Assembly (NCBI GenBank): GCA_905372205.1
Contig: CAJPOH010000048.1
Span: 1-6,808 of the forward strand
Reading direction: 5' to 3'
Length of the DNA stretch: 6,808 nt
From: an uncultured Treponema sp.
GTDB lineage: Bacteria > Spirochaetota > Spirochaetia > Treponematales > Treponemataceae
The notes under the pieces were generated by a model. It ran no database searches. It saw nothing but the letters and a program-made list of their open reading frames with translations, and was not told the origin of the DNA. The position numbers and the translations under genes were made by a program. Positions 1-4,767 of the stretch are shown piece by piece; position 1 is the stretch's first letter; the number at the start of each line of letters is the position of its first letter.

Positions 1-16
1 CTTTTAGTTTCTTCAT
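1..16 (-). CDS. Start of an unidentified gene running off the left edge
   Basis: Only the first five codons (MKKLK) are in the window, so no function can be given. The start is well supported: on the minus strand the ATG at 16-14 is preceded, after 6 nt, by the nine-base sequence TAAGGAGGT (30-22), fully complementary to the 16S rRNA tail, and by a good sigma-70 type promoter at 93-64. The reading frame stays open upstream to about position 140 but holds no ATG, GTG or TTG, so 16 is the only sensible start. It lies downstream of queD in the same direction but has its own promoter, so it need not belong to the queuosine pathway. Confidence 0.7.
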
Positions 17-21
17 AAGAA

Positions 22-30
22 ACCTCCTTA
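22..30 (-). promoter_or_regulatory. Full-length Shine-Dalgarno for the left-edge gene
   Basis: The minus strand reads TAAGGAGGT here, 6 nt before the ATG at 16-14. It is the longest SD match in the window and is what identifies the edge gene. Confidence 0.8.
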
Positions 31-63
31 TAAGTGTATAACAATTTTTGACTATTAATCGTG

Positions 64-93
64 AGTATACATTTTTATTCCATCTTTTTTCAA
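64..93 (-). promoter_or_regulatory. Sigma-70 type promoter for the left-edge gene
   Basis: On the minus strand TTGAAA (93-88, 5/6 to consensus) and TATACT (69-64, 5/6) are separated by 18 nt. The -10 lies 48 nt before the start codon at 16, giving a leader of about 40 nt that contains the SD. This would make the edge gene independent of queD transcription. Confidence 0.55.
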
Positions 94-128
94 TGTTGTA
101 TATACGTTCATTTTCTAATAAGCTATTC

Positions 129-278
129 TCATAGCAAACTCATTTTATGCTTTTTCAGGAAAGGAGTCGCTTTCACGTAAAACTCTGCTACACGAACATT
201 CCCATTAACAGTTTTAAACCAAGTTGATAATTTAAACGTGCCAGAAAGAATAGTATTTTTATTTGGAAAATTCTTCAT
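129..278 (-). CDS. Unrecognised 49-codon ORF overlapping the queD 3' end
   Basis: On the minus strand an ATG at 278-276, inside the last codons of queD in another frame, opens 49 codons ending in TGA at 131-129. The peptide has a mixed, protein-like composition: NTILSGTF, then STWFKTVNGNVRVAEFY, then a basic end (LKKHKMSLL). I recognise no family, signal peptide or membrane segment. There is no convincing SD; the nearest purine run (GTAGGG) is about 14 nt upstream, so expression would depend on coupling to queD. It could be a small lineage-specific protein, the leftover C-terminus of a decayed gene, or chance. Confidence 0.25.
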   Translation of the reverse strand: MKNFPNKNTILSGTFKLSTWFKTVNGNVRVAEFYVKATPFLKKHKMSLL

Positions 279-633
279 TTATATATCTTGCCCTACTTGT
301 AGGAGTTTCATAAACATCAATAGCATATAATGGGCATTCAGGAAGTATATTTTTAAGCTTTTCATAGATATACATAGCAATGCGTTCTGCACTTGGATTC
401 ATAGAAAAATAAGGATTGTCATTTAAGTTTGTATGGTCAAGCTCGCCACAAATATCTTTTAATGCTTTTTTCAAGATGCTAAAGTCTAAAAGCATACCAC
501 CTGCATCTAATTCACTCCCTCTAGCATGTGCTAGTACTCTATAATTATGACCATGCAATCTTTCACATTTTCCATGATAATCTTGAAGATAATGTGCAGC
601 AGCAAAATCCGCTTCAACCCTAACTTCAAACAT
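259..633 (-). CDS. queD: 6-carboxy-5,6,7,8-tetrahydropterin synthase (QueD)
   Basis: Cytosolic enzyme of the PTPS/QueD family that converts dihydroneopterin triphosphate to 6-carboxytetrahydropterin, the second step towards 7-deazaguanine and queuosine in tRNA. At 124 residues it has normal family length. Seen in the translation: His14 and the pair His27/His29 in LHGHNY as zinc ligands, the catalytic Cys23 three residues before HGH (the C-x3-HGH pattern that separates QueD from other PTPS relatives), LDHTNLND with Asp66-His67, and Glu109 in DVYETPTS. The E. coli counterparts (C27, H31, H33, D70, H71) sit at a constant offset of 4. The start at 633 has TAAGGAG (646-640) 6 nt upstream. No other que gene is in the window, and no preQ1-riboswitch core is visible in the 161-nt leader region. 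Confidence 0.95.
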   Translation of the reverse strand: MFEVRVEADFAAAHYLQDYHGKCERLHGHNYRVLAHARGSELDAGGMLLDFSILKKALKDICGELDHTNLNDNPYFSMNPSAERIAMYIYEKLKNILPECPLYAIDVYETPTSRARYINEEFSK

Positions 634-702
634 AGTTTTCTCCTTAAAAATTAAACGAGTTGTCTTTGATTACAGCACCTACCTATTTTAGAGATTTAGC
701 TT

Positions 703-731
703 ATTGTAAATACTCACCATAATCTTGAAAA
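703..731 (-). promoter_or_regulatory. Candidate promoter for queD
   Basis: On the minus strand TTTTCA (731-726, 4/6) and TACAAT (708-703, 5/6) are 17 nt apart, with the -10 about 70 nt before the queD start. The -35 lies inside one arm of the 722-754 inverted repeat. The match is modest; queD could also be read from map. Confidence 0.3.
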
Positions 732-754
732 AGCCAATAAAGATTTTTCAAGAT
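722..754. repeat. 11-bp perfect inverted repeat between map and queD
   Basis: ATCTTGAAAAA (722-732) and TTTTTCAAGAT (744-754) are exact reverse complements around an 11-nt loop. It sits 41 nt past the map stop codon, where a terminator is expected. However, on neither strand is the stem followed by a T tract (the A5/T5 runs are inside the stem), so it is a poor intrinsic terminator. Alternatives are an RNA processing hairpin or an operator over the candidate queD promoter. Confidence 0.6.
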
Positions 755-794
755 ATCCACATTACAATAGAAGATAATGTCGACAAAGTTACTC

Positions 795-1541
795 TTACAA
801 TTGTGAAAGTATTTCTGTGTGATCTTCAAAAACAGCCACAGTGTGTTCCATATGGCAAGAAACAGAACCATCAGCAGTTAGGACTGTCCAACCATCTTTT
901 TTGTGGCGAATGTCATCTCGACCTAAATTGATCATAGGTTCAATAGCAAGCACCATTCCCGGTTTTATTCTTGGATTGAACATTCTTTTTTCGGGATAAT
1001 TTGGAATTGCAGGCTCTTCATGCACATCAAGACCAACTCCATGTCCTGTGTATTCATAAACAACACCATAATTATGGGCCTTTGCATGGATATATACAGC
1101 TTTAGAAATATCAGAGATTCTGTTTCCTGCCTTGCAAGCCTCTATTCCTTTATAAAGACACTCTGTTGTAACTTGCAGTAATTTCAAATTTTCTGGTTTC
1201 ACATTACCCACAGGATAGGTAACACAAGCATCGCTTATGTATCCATCTAAATCTATACCTATGTCCATAGAGACTAAGTCTCCATCTTTTACAATACGTT
1301 TTCCGGGAAGTCCATGTATAATTTCTTCATTTATCGAAATACAAGCAGCACCAGGAAAATTCTCTCTATACCATGCAGGTTTGCCACCATGTTTTTCTAT
1401 ATATGCAACACAAAACTTGTCTAGTTCTTTTGTTGTAATGCCAGATTTCATTACTGATTTTAATTCTTCAAAAAGCTGTGCTAATAGTTTGCAAGATTTT
1501 CTGATTCCATCTATTTGTTCTTTTGTTTTTATAATGATCAT
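795..1541 (-). CDS. map: Type I methionine aminopeptidase
   Basis: Cytosolic two-metal peptidase that removes the initiator methionine from nascent proteins. At 248 residues it is a compact type Ia enzyme with no N-terminal zinc-finger extension and no type II insert. All active-site residues are visible: His76 in NEEIIHGLP, metal ligands Asp93 (MDIG) and Asp104 (ISDAC), His167 in YTGHGVG, Glu201 in LAIEPM and Glu232 in HMEHT. They match E. coli H79, D97, D108, H171, E204 and E235 at an offset of 3-4. The ATG at 1541 has AGAGGG (1555-1550) 8 nt upstream; in-frame extension upstream is blocked. A TATACT at 1581-1576 may be the -10, but I found no convincing -35. Upstream lies the palindrome-rich gap, so transcripts reading through from the alcohol dehydrogenase gene would carry those structures. 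Confidence 0.96.
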   Translation of the reverse strand: MIIIKTKEQIDGIRKSCKLLAQLFEELKSVMKSGITTKELDKFCVAYIEKHGGKPAWYRENFPGAACISINEEIIHGLPGKRIVKDGDLVSMDIGIDLDGYISDACVTYPVGNVKPENLKLLQVTTECLYKGIEACKAGNRISDISKAVYIHAKAHNYGVVYEYTGHGVGLDVHEEPAIPNYPEKRMFNPRIKPGMVLAIEPMINLGRDDIRHKKDGWTVLTADGSVSCHMEHTVAVFEDHTEILSQL

Positions 1542-1651
1542 CCCACCATCCCTCTATCTACGTAAAGATGTAGGTAGTATATAACTTTTAGCTTTATTTT
1601 TCTATATGGCATTGGATTTTTTTCAAGATGAACTCTTATTAAGAAGCCACT

Positions 1652-1675
1652 GATTAATTCGAGAGCAAATTAATC
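1652..1675. repeat. Perfect 8-bp hairpin
   Basis: GATTAATT (1652-1659) and AATTAATC (1668-1675) are exact inverted copies around the 8-nt loop CGAGAGCA. It stands alone in the 1542-1690 part of the gene-free interval; the rest of that stretch is AT-rich DNA in which I see nothing further except a possible TATACT -10 box for map. No T tract follows on either strand, so it is not a standard intrinsic terminator. Confidence 0.55.
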
Positions 1676-1690
1676 TGCACATTCTTTAAT

Positions 1691-1742
1691 TTCTAGGTGT
1701 TTCCACGCCTAGAACGAAAGTCTACACCGGTAGGCGAAACAC
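1691..1742. repeat. Two overlapping, mutually exclusive hairpins
   Basis: Hairpin A pairs TTCTAGGTG (1691-1699) with CGCCTAGAA (1706-1714): nine pairs, one of them G-T, around a 6-nt loop. Hairpin B pairs GTGTTTC (1697-1703) plus GCCTA (1707-1711) with TAGGCGAAACAC (1731-1742): twelve exact pairs interrupted by a 3-nt bulge (1704-1706). Both use 1697-1711, so only one can form at a time. The palindrome ACCGGT lies at 1726-1731. The stretch looks more GC-rich than the surrounding genes. Confidence 0.5.
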
Positions 1743-1759
1743 GCATGTATTGCGATGCA

Positions 1760-1864
1760 ATTCTGTACAGAATACGGATGCAATATAGCGGGATTTGCAC
1801 CTCAATGCTGTACAGCAAGCGGTCGCAATATAGCGGGGTTTGCACCCTCTATTCTGTACAGAAT
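1760..1864. repeat. Evenly spaced palindrome array with a tandem 45-46 bp unit
   Basis: Three palindromes with core CTGTACAG occur: ATTCTGTACAGAAT (1760-1773), TGCTGTACAGCA (1806-1817) and ATTCTGTACAGAAT again (1851-1864). Their centres are 45 and 46 bp apart. Between them lie two copies of a 22-bp element, 1780-1801 and 1825-1846, identical at 21 of 22 positions (the difference is A/G at 1793/1838). Each copy has arms GCAA and TTGC; with neighbouring GG/CC pairs each forms a seven-pair stem with one bulged base. The five dyad centres (1766.5, 1789, 1811.5, 1834, 1857.5) are 22.5-23.5 bp apart. I recognise no named repeat family. Confidence 0.7.
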
Positions 1865-1870
1865 GGGGGC

Positions 1871-1946
1871 AGTACATTAGCTAATGTACTATTTTCACAT
1901 CCCCTAATGTACGATTATGATATTTGGTAATGTATGATGGTAATGT
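1871..1946. repeat. 20-bp perfect palindrome followed by TAATGT direct repeats
   Basis: AGTACATTAGCTAATGTACT (1871-1890) is a perfect 20-bp palindrome centred at 1880.5, 23 bp after the last CTGTACAG centre. TAATGT recurs at 1882, 1905, 1928 and 1941, the first three exactly 23 bp apart. The block ends directly at the alcohol dehydrogenase stop codon (1949-1947). No T tract follows the palindrome in the minus-strand direction, so it is not an obvious intrinsic terminator for that gene. Confidence 0.6.
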
Positions 1947-3128
1947 TTACTTACTTGCCATTTTGTATATTTCTAGCATGTCTTCTTCGTGCAGTACTTT
2001 TGCGACTCCTTTAGCACCACCTGCAACAAGACTACATTTATGTGCCATTAGGCAAAGCTCCTTTTCTGTTGGAGATATATTTAATTCTTTGATTGAAGTT
2101 GGCATATCAATTGAGCGATAAAACTCTTCCATTGCTTCTATACCTTTTATTGCAGTCTCTTCATCTGAAAGTCCCTCGCTTACTCCCATAACATTGATTG
2201 CAAACTTTTTAAAGCGAGGCAAACATTCCTTATATACATACCTTGCCCAGCTCCCCCAGATAGCTGCCAACCCAGCTCCATGTGCTACATCATATAAGGC
2301 ACTTAATTCATGCTCTAAGCCATGTGTTGCCCAGTCTCCACCACCTTGCCCACAACCTGTAAGCCCATTGTGAGAAAGACTACTTGCCCACATCACATCT
2401 GCCCTTGCTTTATAGTTTTGGCTATCTTTTTTTAACACCCTTGCATTGACGATTACTGTTCGCATAAGTGCTTCTGCAATGCTATCTGTGATTTCCATTG
2501 CATCTCCCGGTACAAAATAACGCTCCATTGTATGCATTAATATGTCCACACAACCACATGCTGTTTGGTAATCAGGTAAAGTCATAGTTAGAGTGGGATT
2601 CATTATTGCAAATTTAGGGCGTGAGAGGTTATCATTATAGCTACATTTTATTAAACCATCTTCATTAGTGATGACAGAAGAATTACTCATTTCACTTCCT
2701 GCAGCAGCAATTGTTAGCACAACTCCTATCGGTAAAGCAGAGGTGGCAAGTCTTTTTTTTGCAAAGAAATCCCAAACATCGCCTTCATCTTTTATTCCAT
2801 AAGCTATTGCTTTAGCAGAGTCAATAACACTGCCTCCCCCAATGGCAAGAATAAAATCAACATTCTCACGTTTGCCTAATTCAATTCCTTCATATACTAG
2901 TGAAAGGCGTGGGTTTGGCTTTACGCCTCCAAATTCTACATATTCTAAGCCATTTTCATCCAGACTTTTCTTTATTCTATCTAAAAGTCCAGTTTTTCTT
3001 ATGCTACCTGAACCATAATGAAGTAATATTTTTTTTGCAGTGTATTCCAAAATAAGACGAGCAACATCTTTTTCAGCATCTTTTCCAAACACAACCTTTG
3101 TTGGTGTGTAATATTCAAAATTAAGCAT
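1947..3128 (-). CDS. Metal-dependent alcohol dehydrogenase, YqhD/butanol dehydrogenase type
   Basis: Group III (iron-type) alcohol dehydrogenase, a cytosolic NAD(P)H-dependent enzyme reducing aldehydes to alcohols or the reverse; the exact substrate cannot be read from sequence. The 393-residue product (numbered from this start) resembles the YqhD/BDH branch: HYGSGSIRKTGLLD (37-50), FGGVKPNP (66-73) and the nucleotide-binding AIGGGSVIDSAKA (95-107). Four metal ligands are present: Asp195 and His199 in DILMHTMERY, His269 in ATHG and His283 in VAHGAG. The start is set at 3128 because AGGAGG (3140-3135) lies 6 nt upstream. The frame is open 19 codons further to an ATG at 3185, but those codons run through the promoter and a 36-bp dyad. 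Likely monocistronic, since a terminator separates it from the lipoprotein gene upstream. Confidence 0.93.
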   Translation of the reverse strand: MLNFEYYTPTKVVFGKDAEKDVARLILEYTAKKILLHYGSGSIRKTGLLDRIKKSLDENGLEYVEFGGVKPNPRLSLVYEGIELGKRENVDFILAIGGGSVIDSAKAIAYGIKDEGDVWDFFAKKRLATSALPIGVVLTIAAAGSEMSNSSVITNEDGLIKCSYNDNLSRPKFAIMNPTLTMTLPDYQTACGCVDILMHTMERYFVPGDAMEITDSIAEALMRTVIVNARVLKKDSQNYKARADVMWASSLSHNGLTGCGQGGGDWATHGLEHELSALYDVAHGAGLAAIWGSWARYVYKECLPRFKKFAINVMGVSEGLSDEETAIKGIEAMEEFYRSIDMPTSIKELNISPTEKELCLMAHKCSLVAGGAKGVAKVLHEEDMLEIYKMASK

Positions 3129-3134
3129 TGCATT

Positions 3135-3140
3135 CCTCCT
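3135..3140 (-). promoter_or_regulatory. Shine-Dalgarno that fixes the alcohol dehydrogenase start
   Basis: AGGAGG on the minus strand, 6 nt before the ATG at 3128-3126. The alternative in-frame ATG at 3185 has no comparable site, so the shorter protein is preferred. Confidence 0.85.
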
Positions 3141-3141
3141 A

Positions 3142-3185
3142 AATTCTGATATTTTGATGATATAAAATATTAGAATTGGAAACAA
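3142..3185 (-). promoter_or_regulatory. Candidate promoter with overlapping 14-bp operator-like dyad
   Basis: On the minus strand TTGTTT (3185-3180, 3/6) and TATCAT (3162-3157, 5/6) are 17 nt apart, with the -10 about 29 nt before the alcohol dehydrogenase ATG. A near-perfect inverted repeat spans 3142-3177: AATTCTGATATTTT (3142-3155) against AAAATATTAGAATT (3164-3177), 13 of 14 positions complementary, 8-nt spacer. The -10 box lies mostly in the spacer. The placement suits a repressor site; in RNA it could instead fold just ahead of the SD, if the leader is long enough. Confidence 0.45.
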
Positions 3186-3203
3186 GAGGATAGAAAGAAA
3201 AAT

Positions 3204-3250
3204 AAAAAAAGCCTATCTGATGTTTTTCTTTCCATCAAACAGGCTTTTTT
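3204..3250 (-). terminator. Bidirectional intrinsic terminator after the lipoprotein gene
   Basis: A-tract 3204-3210, stem GCCTATCTGATG (3211-3222) against CATCAAACAGGC (3233-3244) with 10 of 12 pairs, 10-nt loop, T-tract 3245-3250. Read on the minus strand it ends in T7 and then a further T-rich run, starting 25 nt past the lipoprotein stop codon, which is a textbook position. It also has a T6 tail on the plus strand, though no plus-strand gene ends here. Confidence 0.85.
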
Positions 3251-3274
3251 AGTTCCTAATTTCAGAATGTAAGG

Positions 3275-4501
3275 TTAAAAGAAATTTTTATCTGTCTTAG
3301 CAAGTCTAAAACCAATATCCTTTTTTTGCCATTTCTCTTTGTGTTCATCATCAGATTTCATTGGAAACTTTCCTACAAAACCAACTGCATATTCTATTGT
3401 CTTGTCAGAACGATAAGAACCACCTTTTATTCTATTCTCACCTTTTTCGTTTGAATAAGGATATTTATCATTCAAAATAAACGTATCACCTGCAGCTTTC
3501 TTTAGCACTATACGCCTTTCACTAACAGGAAGTATCCATTCCCACACATTGCCAGACATATCATAAAGATCTATATCATTTGCTTTTTTTGTTGCAACTG
3601 CAGTTGGGTCATCAGTAGGAGAAAGTAACCCTGATAGCTTATCATAATTGTTTGCAACTGTGGCATTAGCTTCTTTTGCCTCATTTGAAGTATCAGAATG
3701 TAGATAATTAGATCCACTAAGACACAATCCTTTCAACAGATAATACGTAACACCATTAAGTATTATAGTCCTGCTTGGGTCAAATGAGTTTGTGGAATTC
3801 TTAGTTAAACGAGAAGCAAACTCCCATTCTACGTTTGTTGGAAGACGATATCCATTAAATTCATAGAAATCTTTAAACTCCATACCAGTCTGACTATCTG
3901 TTGGTTCTCCTGCCACACGTAACACCTTATCCGCTAACGTATCAAAATATTTTTTTCTTCTGTCTTCTTTTTTTGTTCTAACAAAGTCTTCAAATACTTG
4001 CTGTGCATCATTTCTGTAGTATACAGGGAATAAATCAACCCACTTATTATCATCTTTGTGCAAAAAATTTAGATATTCTGTAAAGGCATTGCACCATACA
4101 ACGGCATCCATAAAAGTAACATTGATCATAGGCTCTGTTCTTTTGGAAGTAACATCTCCAATATTTGCTTTTGAAGAAAACTTATATATCTTTCGTTCTT
4201 GTTCTTTTGCCAATGTTTCGTTGGTTGCCCATCTATACACATGACTCCACAAGTCCCTAGTTACCTCATATTTAGCAATCTTGTAAGAATGAGAAATAGT
4301 AGCATCGTCGTTATCATTTTCTCCAATTTTAAAACCTACTTCTCCACTTATATTTATTGGTGAAAACTTCTCTATTTGCTCATTAAAATAAGCTAATTCT
4401 GTAGGATCTTTAGGTTTCTTTGTATAGCCATCATCAACTTGATCGCAAGATATAAAACAAAGCAAAACCAAGCTAGAAATAGTTAATAATATTCTTTTCA
4501 T
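3275..4501 (-). CDS. Lipoprotein with FGE-sulfatase (SUMF1-like) domain, no catalytic cysteines
   Basis: Predicted exported lipoprotein of 408 residues. The N-terminus has Lys2-Arg3, a hydrophobic core (residues 4-18) and a relaxed lipobox ending FISC, giving lipidated Cys19. From about residue 50 the protein follows the formylglycine-generating-enzyme fold: YKIAKYEVTRDLW (73-85), PMINVTFMDAVVWCNAF (124-140), GYRLPTNVEWEFASR (217-231), DLYDMSGNVWEW (311-322), IKGGSYRSD (358-366) and GFRLAK (397-402). True FGE carries two active cysteines shortly after the GGS motif; here residues 362-408 contain none, so sulfatase activation is unlikely and a binding or structural role is inferred. Residues about 145-215 look like an insertion. 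The start has AGGAG (4512-4508) 6 nt upstream. It has its own promoter and terminator, so is probably monocistronic. Confidence 0.85.
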   Translation of the reverse strand: MKRILLTISSLVLLCFISCDQVDDGYTKKPKDPTELAYFNEQIEKFSPINISGEVGFKIGENDNDDATISHSYKIAKYEVTRDLWSHVYRWATNETLAKEQERKIYKFSSKANIGDVTSKRTEPMINVTFMDAVVWCNAFTEYLNFLHKDDNKWVDLFPVYYRNDAQQVFEDFVRTKKEDRRKKYFDTLADKVLRVAGEPTDSQTGMEFKDFYEFNGYRLPTNVEWEFASRLTKNSTNSFDPSRTIILNGVTYYLLKGLCLSGSNYLHSDTSNEAKEANATVANNYDKLSGLLSPTDDPTAVATKKANDIDLYDMSGNVWEWILPVSERRIVLKKAAGDTFILNDKYPYSNEKGENRIKGGSYRSDKTIEYAVGFVGKFPMKSDDEHKEKWQKKDIGFRLAKTDKNFF

Positions 4502-4540
4502 ATACGTCTCCTAAAAAAGATTTGGCAATCATTAACACCG

Positions 4541-4564
4541 AAGTATACAGTCAAAAGCATACTT
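4541..4564. promoter_or_regulatory. Operator-like dyad inside the lipoprotein promoter
   Basis: AAGTATAC (4541-4548) and GCATACTT (4557-4564) are inverted copies matching at 7 of 8 positions, 16 bp apart centre to centre. The dyad covers the -10 and most of the spacer of the lipoprotein promoter, a usual place for a dimeric repressor. The regulator is unknown. Confidence 0.35.
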
Positions 4565-4571
4565 TAATCAA
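4542..4571 (-). promoter_or_regulatory. Sigma-70 type promoter for the SUMF1-like lipoprotein
   Basis: On the minus strand TTGATT (4571-4566, 4/6) and TATACT (4547-4542, 5/6) are 18 nt apart. The -10 is 41 nt before the ATG at 4501, giving a leader of about 30 nt with the SD. The 18-nt spacing and TATACT match the edge-gene promoter at 64-93. Confidence 0.55.
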
Positions 4572-4729
4572 TGACTTACTTTAGAGCTAACACTAAAAAT
4601 ATAAAAACGAATAAATCGTTACTTGCAAGACGAGAGCCTCATATTGAACAAGTCAAAAAAAATAAATGAAATTAGAAGAGGGTAAATTGTAAAAAATATT
4701 GCCATTTTTATTATTCTTACATCTTTCTC

Positions 4730-4758
4730 TTGTTATGCAAGAAAAAAAGAGATAAAAT
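4730..4758 (+). promoter_or_regulatory. Candidate apbE promoter giving a near-leaderless mRNA
   Basis: TTGTTA (4730-4735, 4/6) and TAAAAT (4753-4758, 5/6) are 17 nt apart. The -10 ends only 9 nt before the apbE ATG at 4768, so transcription would begin at or within a few bases of the start codon. A rival, TTGTAA (4687-4692) with TATTAT (4709-4714) at 16 nt spacing, would give a leader of roughly 45 nt but still no SD. Confidence 0.4.
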
Positions 4759-4767
4759 CCACCAACT

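Noticed and set aside
634..794. A preQ1 riboswitch ahead of queD
   Set aside because: No preQ1 aptamer core could be read on the minus strand; the clear hairpin there has the wrong sequence and lies beyond the likely -10 box.
725..931. A 68-codon plus-strand frame
   Set aside because: It is antisense to the end of map and the adjoining hairpin and shows no family features; the minus-strand map frame is certain.
1691..1742. An integron attC recombination site, considered because some treponemes carry integrons
   Set aside because: The GTTRRRY/RYYYAAC core boxes are absent and there is no cassette-like gene or integrase nearby.
1760..1864. A short CRISPR array (22-bp repeats with about 23-bp spacers)
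   Set aside because: Only two repeat copies exist, the spacers are near-identical palindromes rather than unique sequences, and no cas gene is present.
1740..1890. LexA/SOS boxes, because of the CTGT...ACAG halves
   Set aside because: The halves are directly abutted (CTGTACAG) without the usual 8-bp gap of the CTGT-N8-ACAG box, and the neighbouring genes are not SOS genes.
1697..1930. A 77-codon plus-strand frame with repeated QYSG motifs
   Set aside because: The repeated peptides simply follow the 45-bp DNA unit, the second 46-bp step breaks the frame, there is no clear SD or family match, and the DNA is built of palindromes. It is most likely noncoding.
3129..3185. A 19-residue N-terminal extension of the alcohol dehydrogenase
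   Set aside because: AGGAGG sits 6 nt before the ATG at 3128, the family normally starts close to the FEYYTPT motif, and the extension overlaps the promoter and dyad.
4572..4700. A possible tRNA or small RNA in the divergent intergenic region
   Set aside because: Only short 4-5 bp inverted pairs are present (for example AACGA/TCGTT at 4606-4620); no cloverleaf, T-loop or terminator was found.
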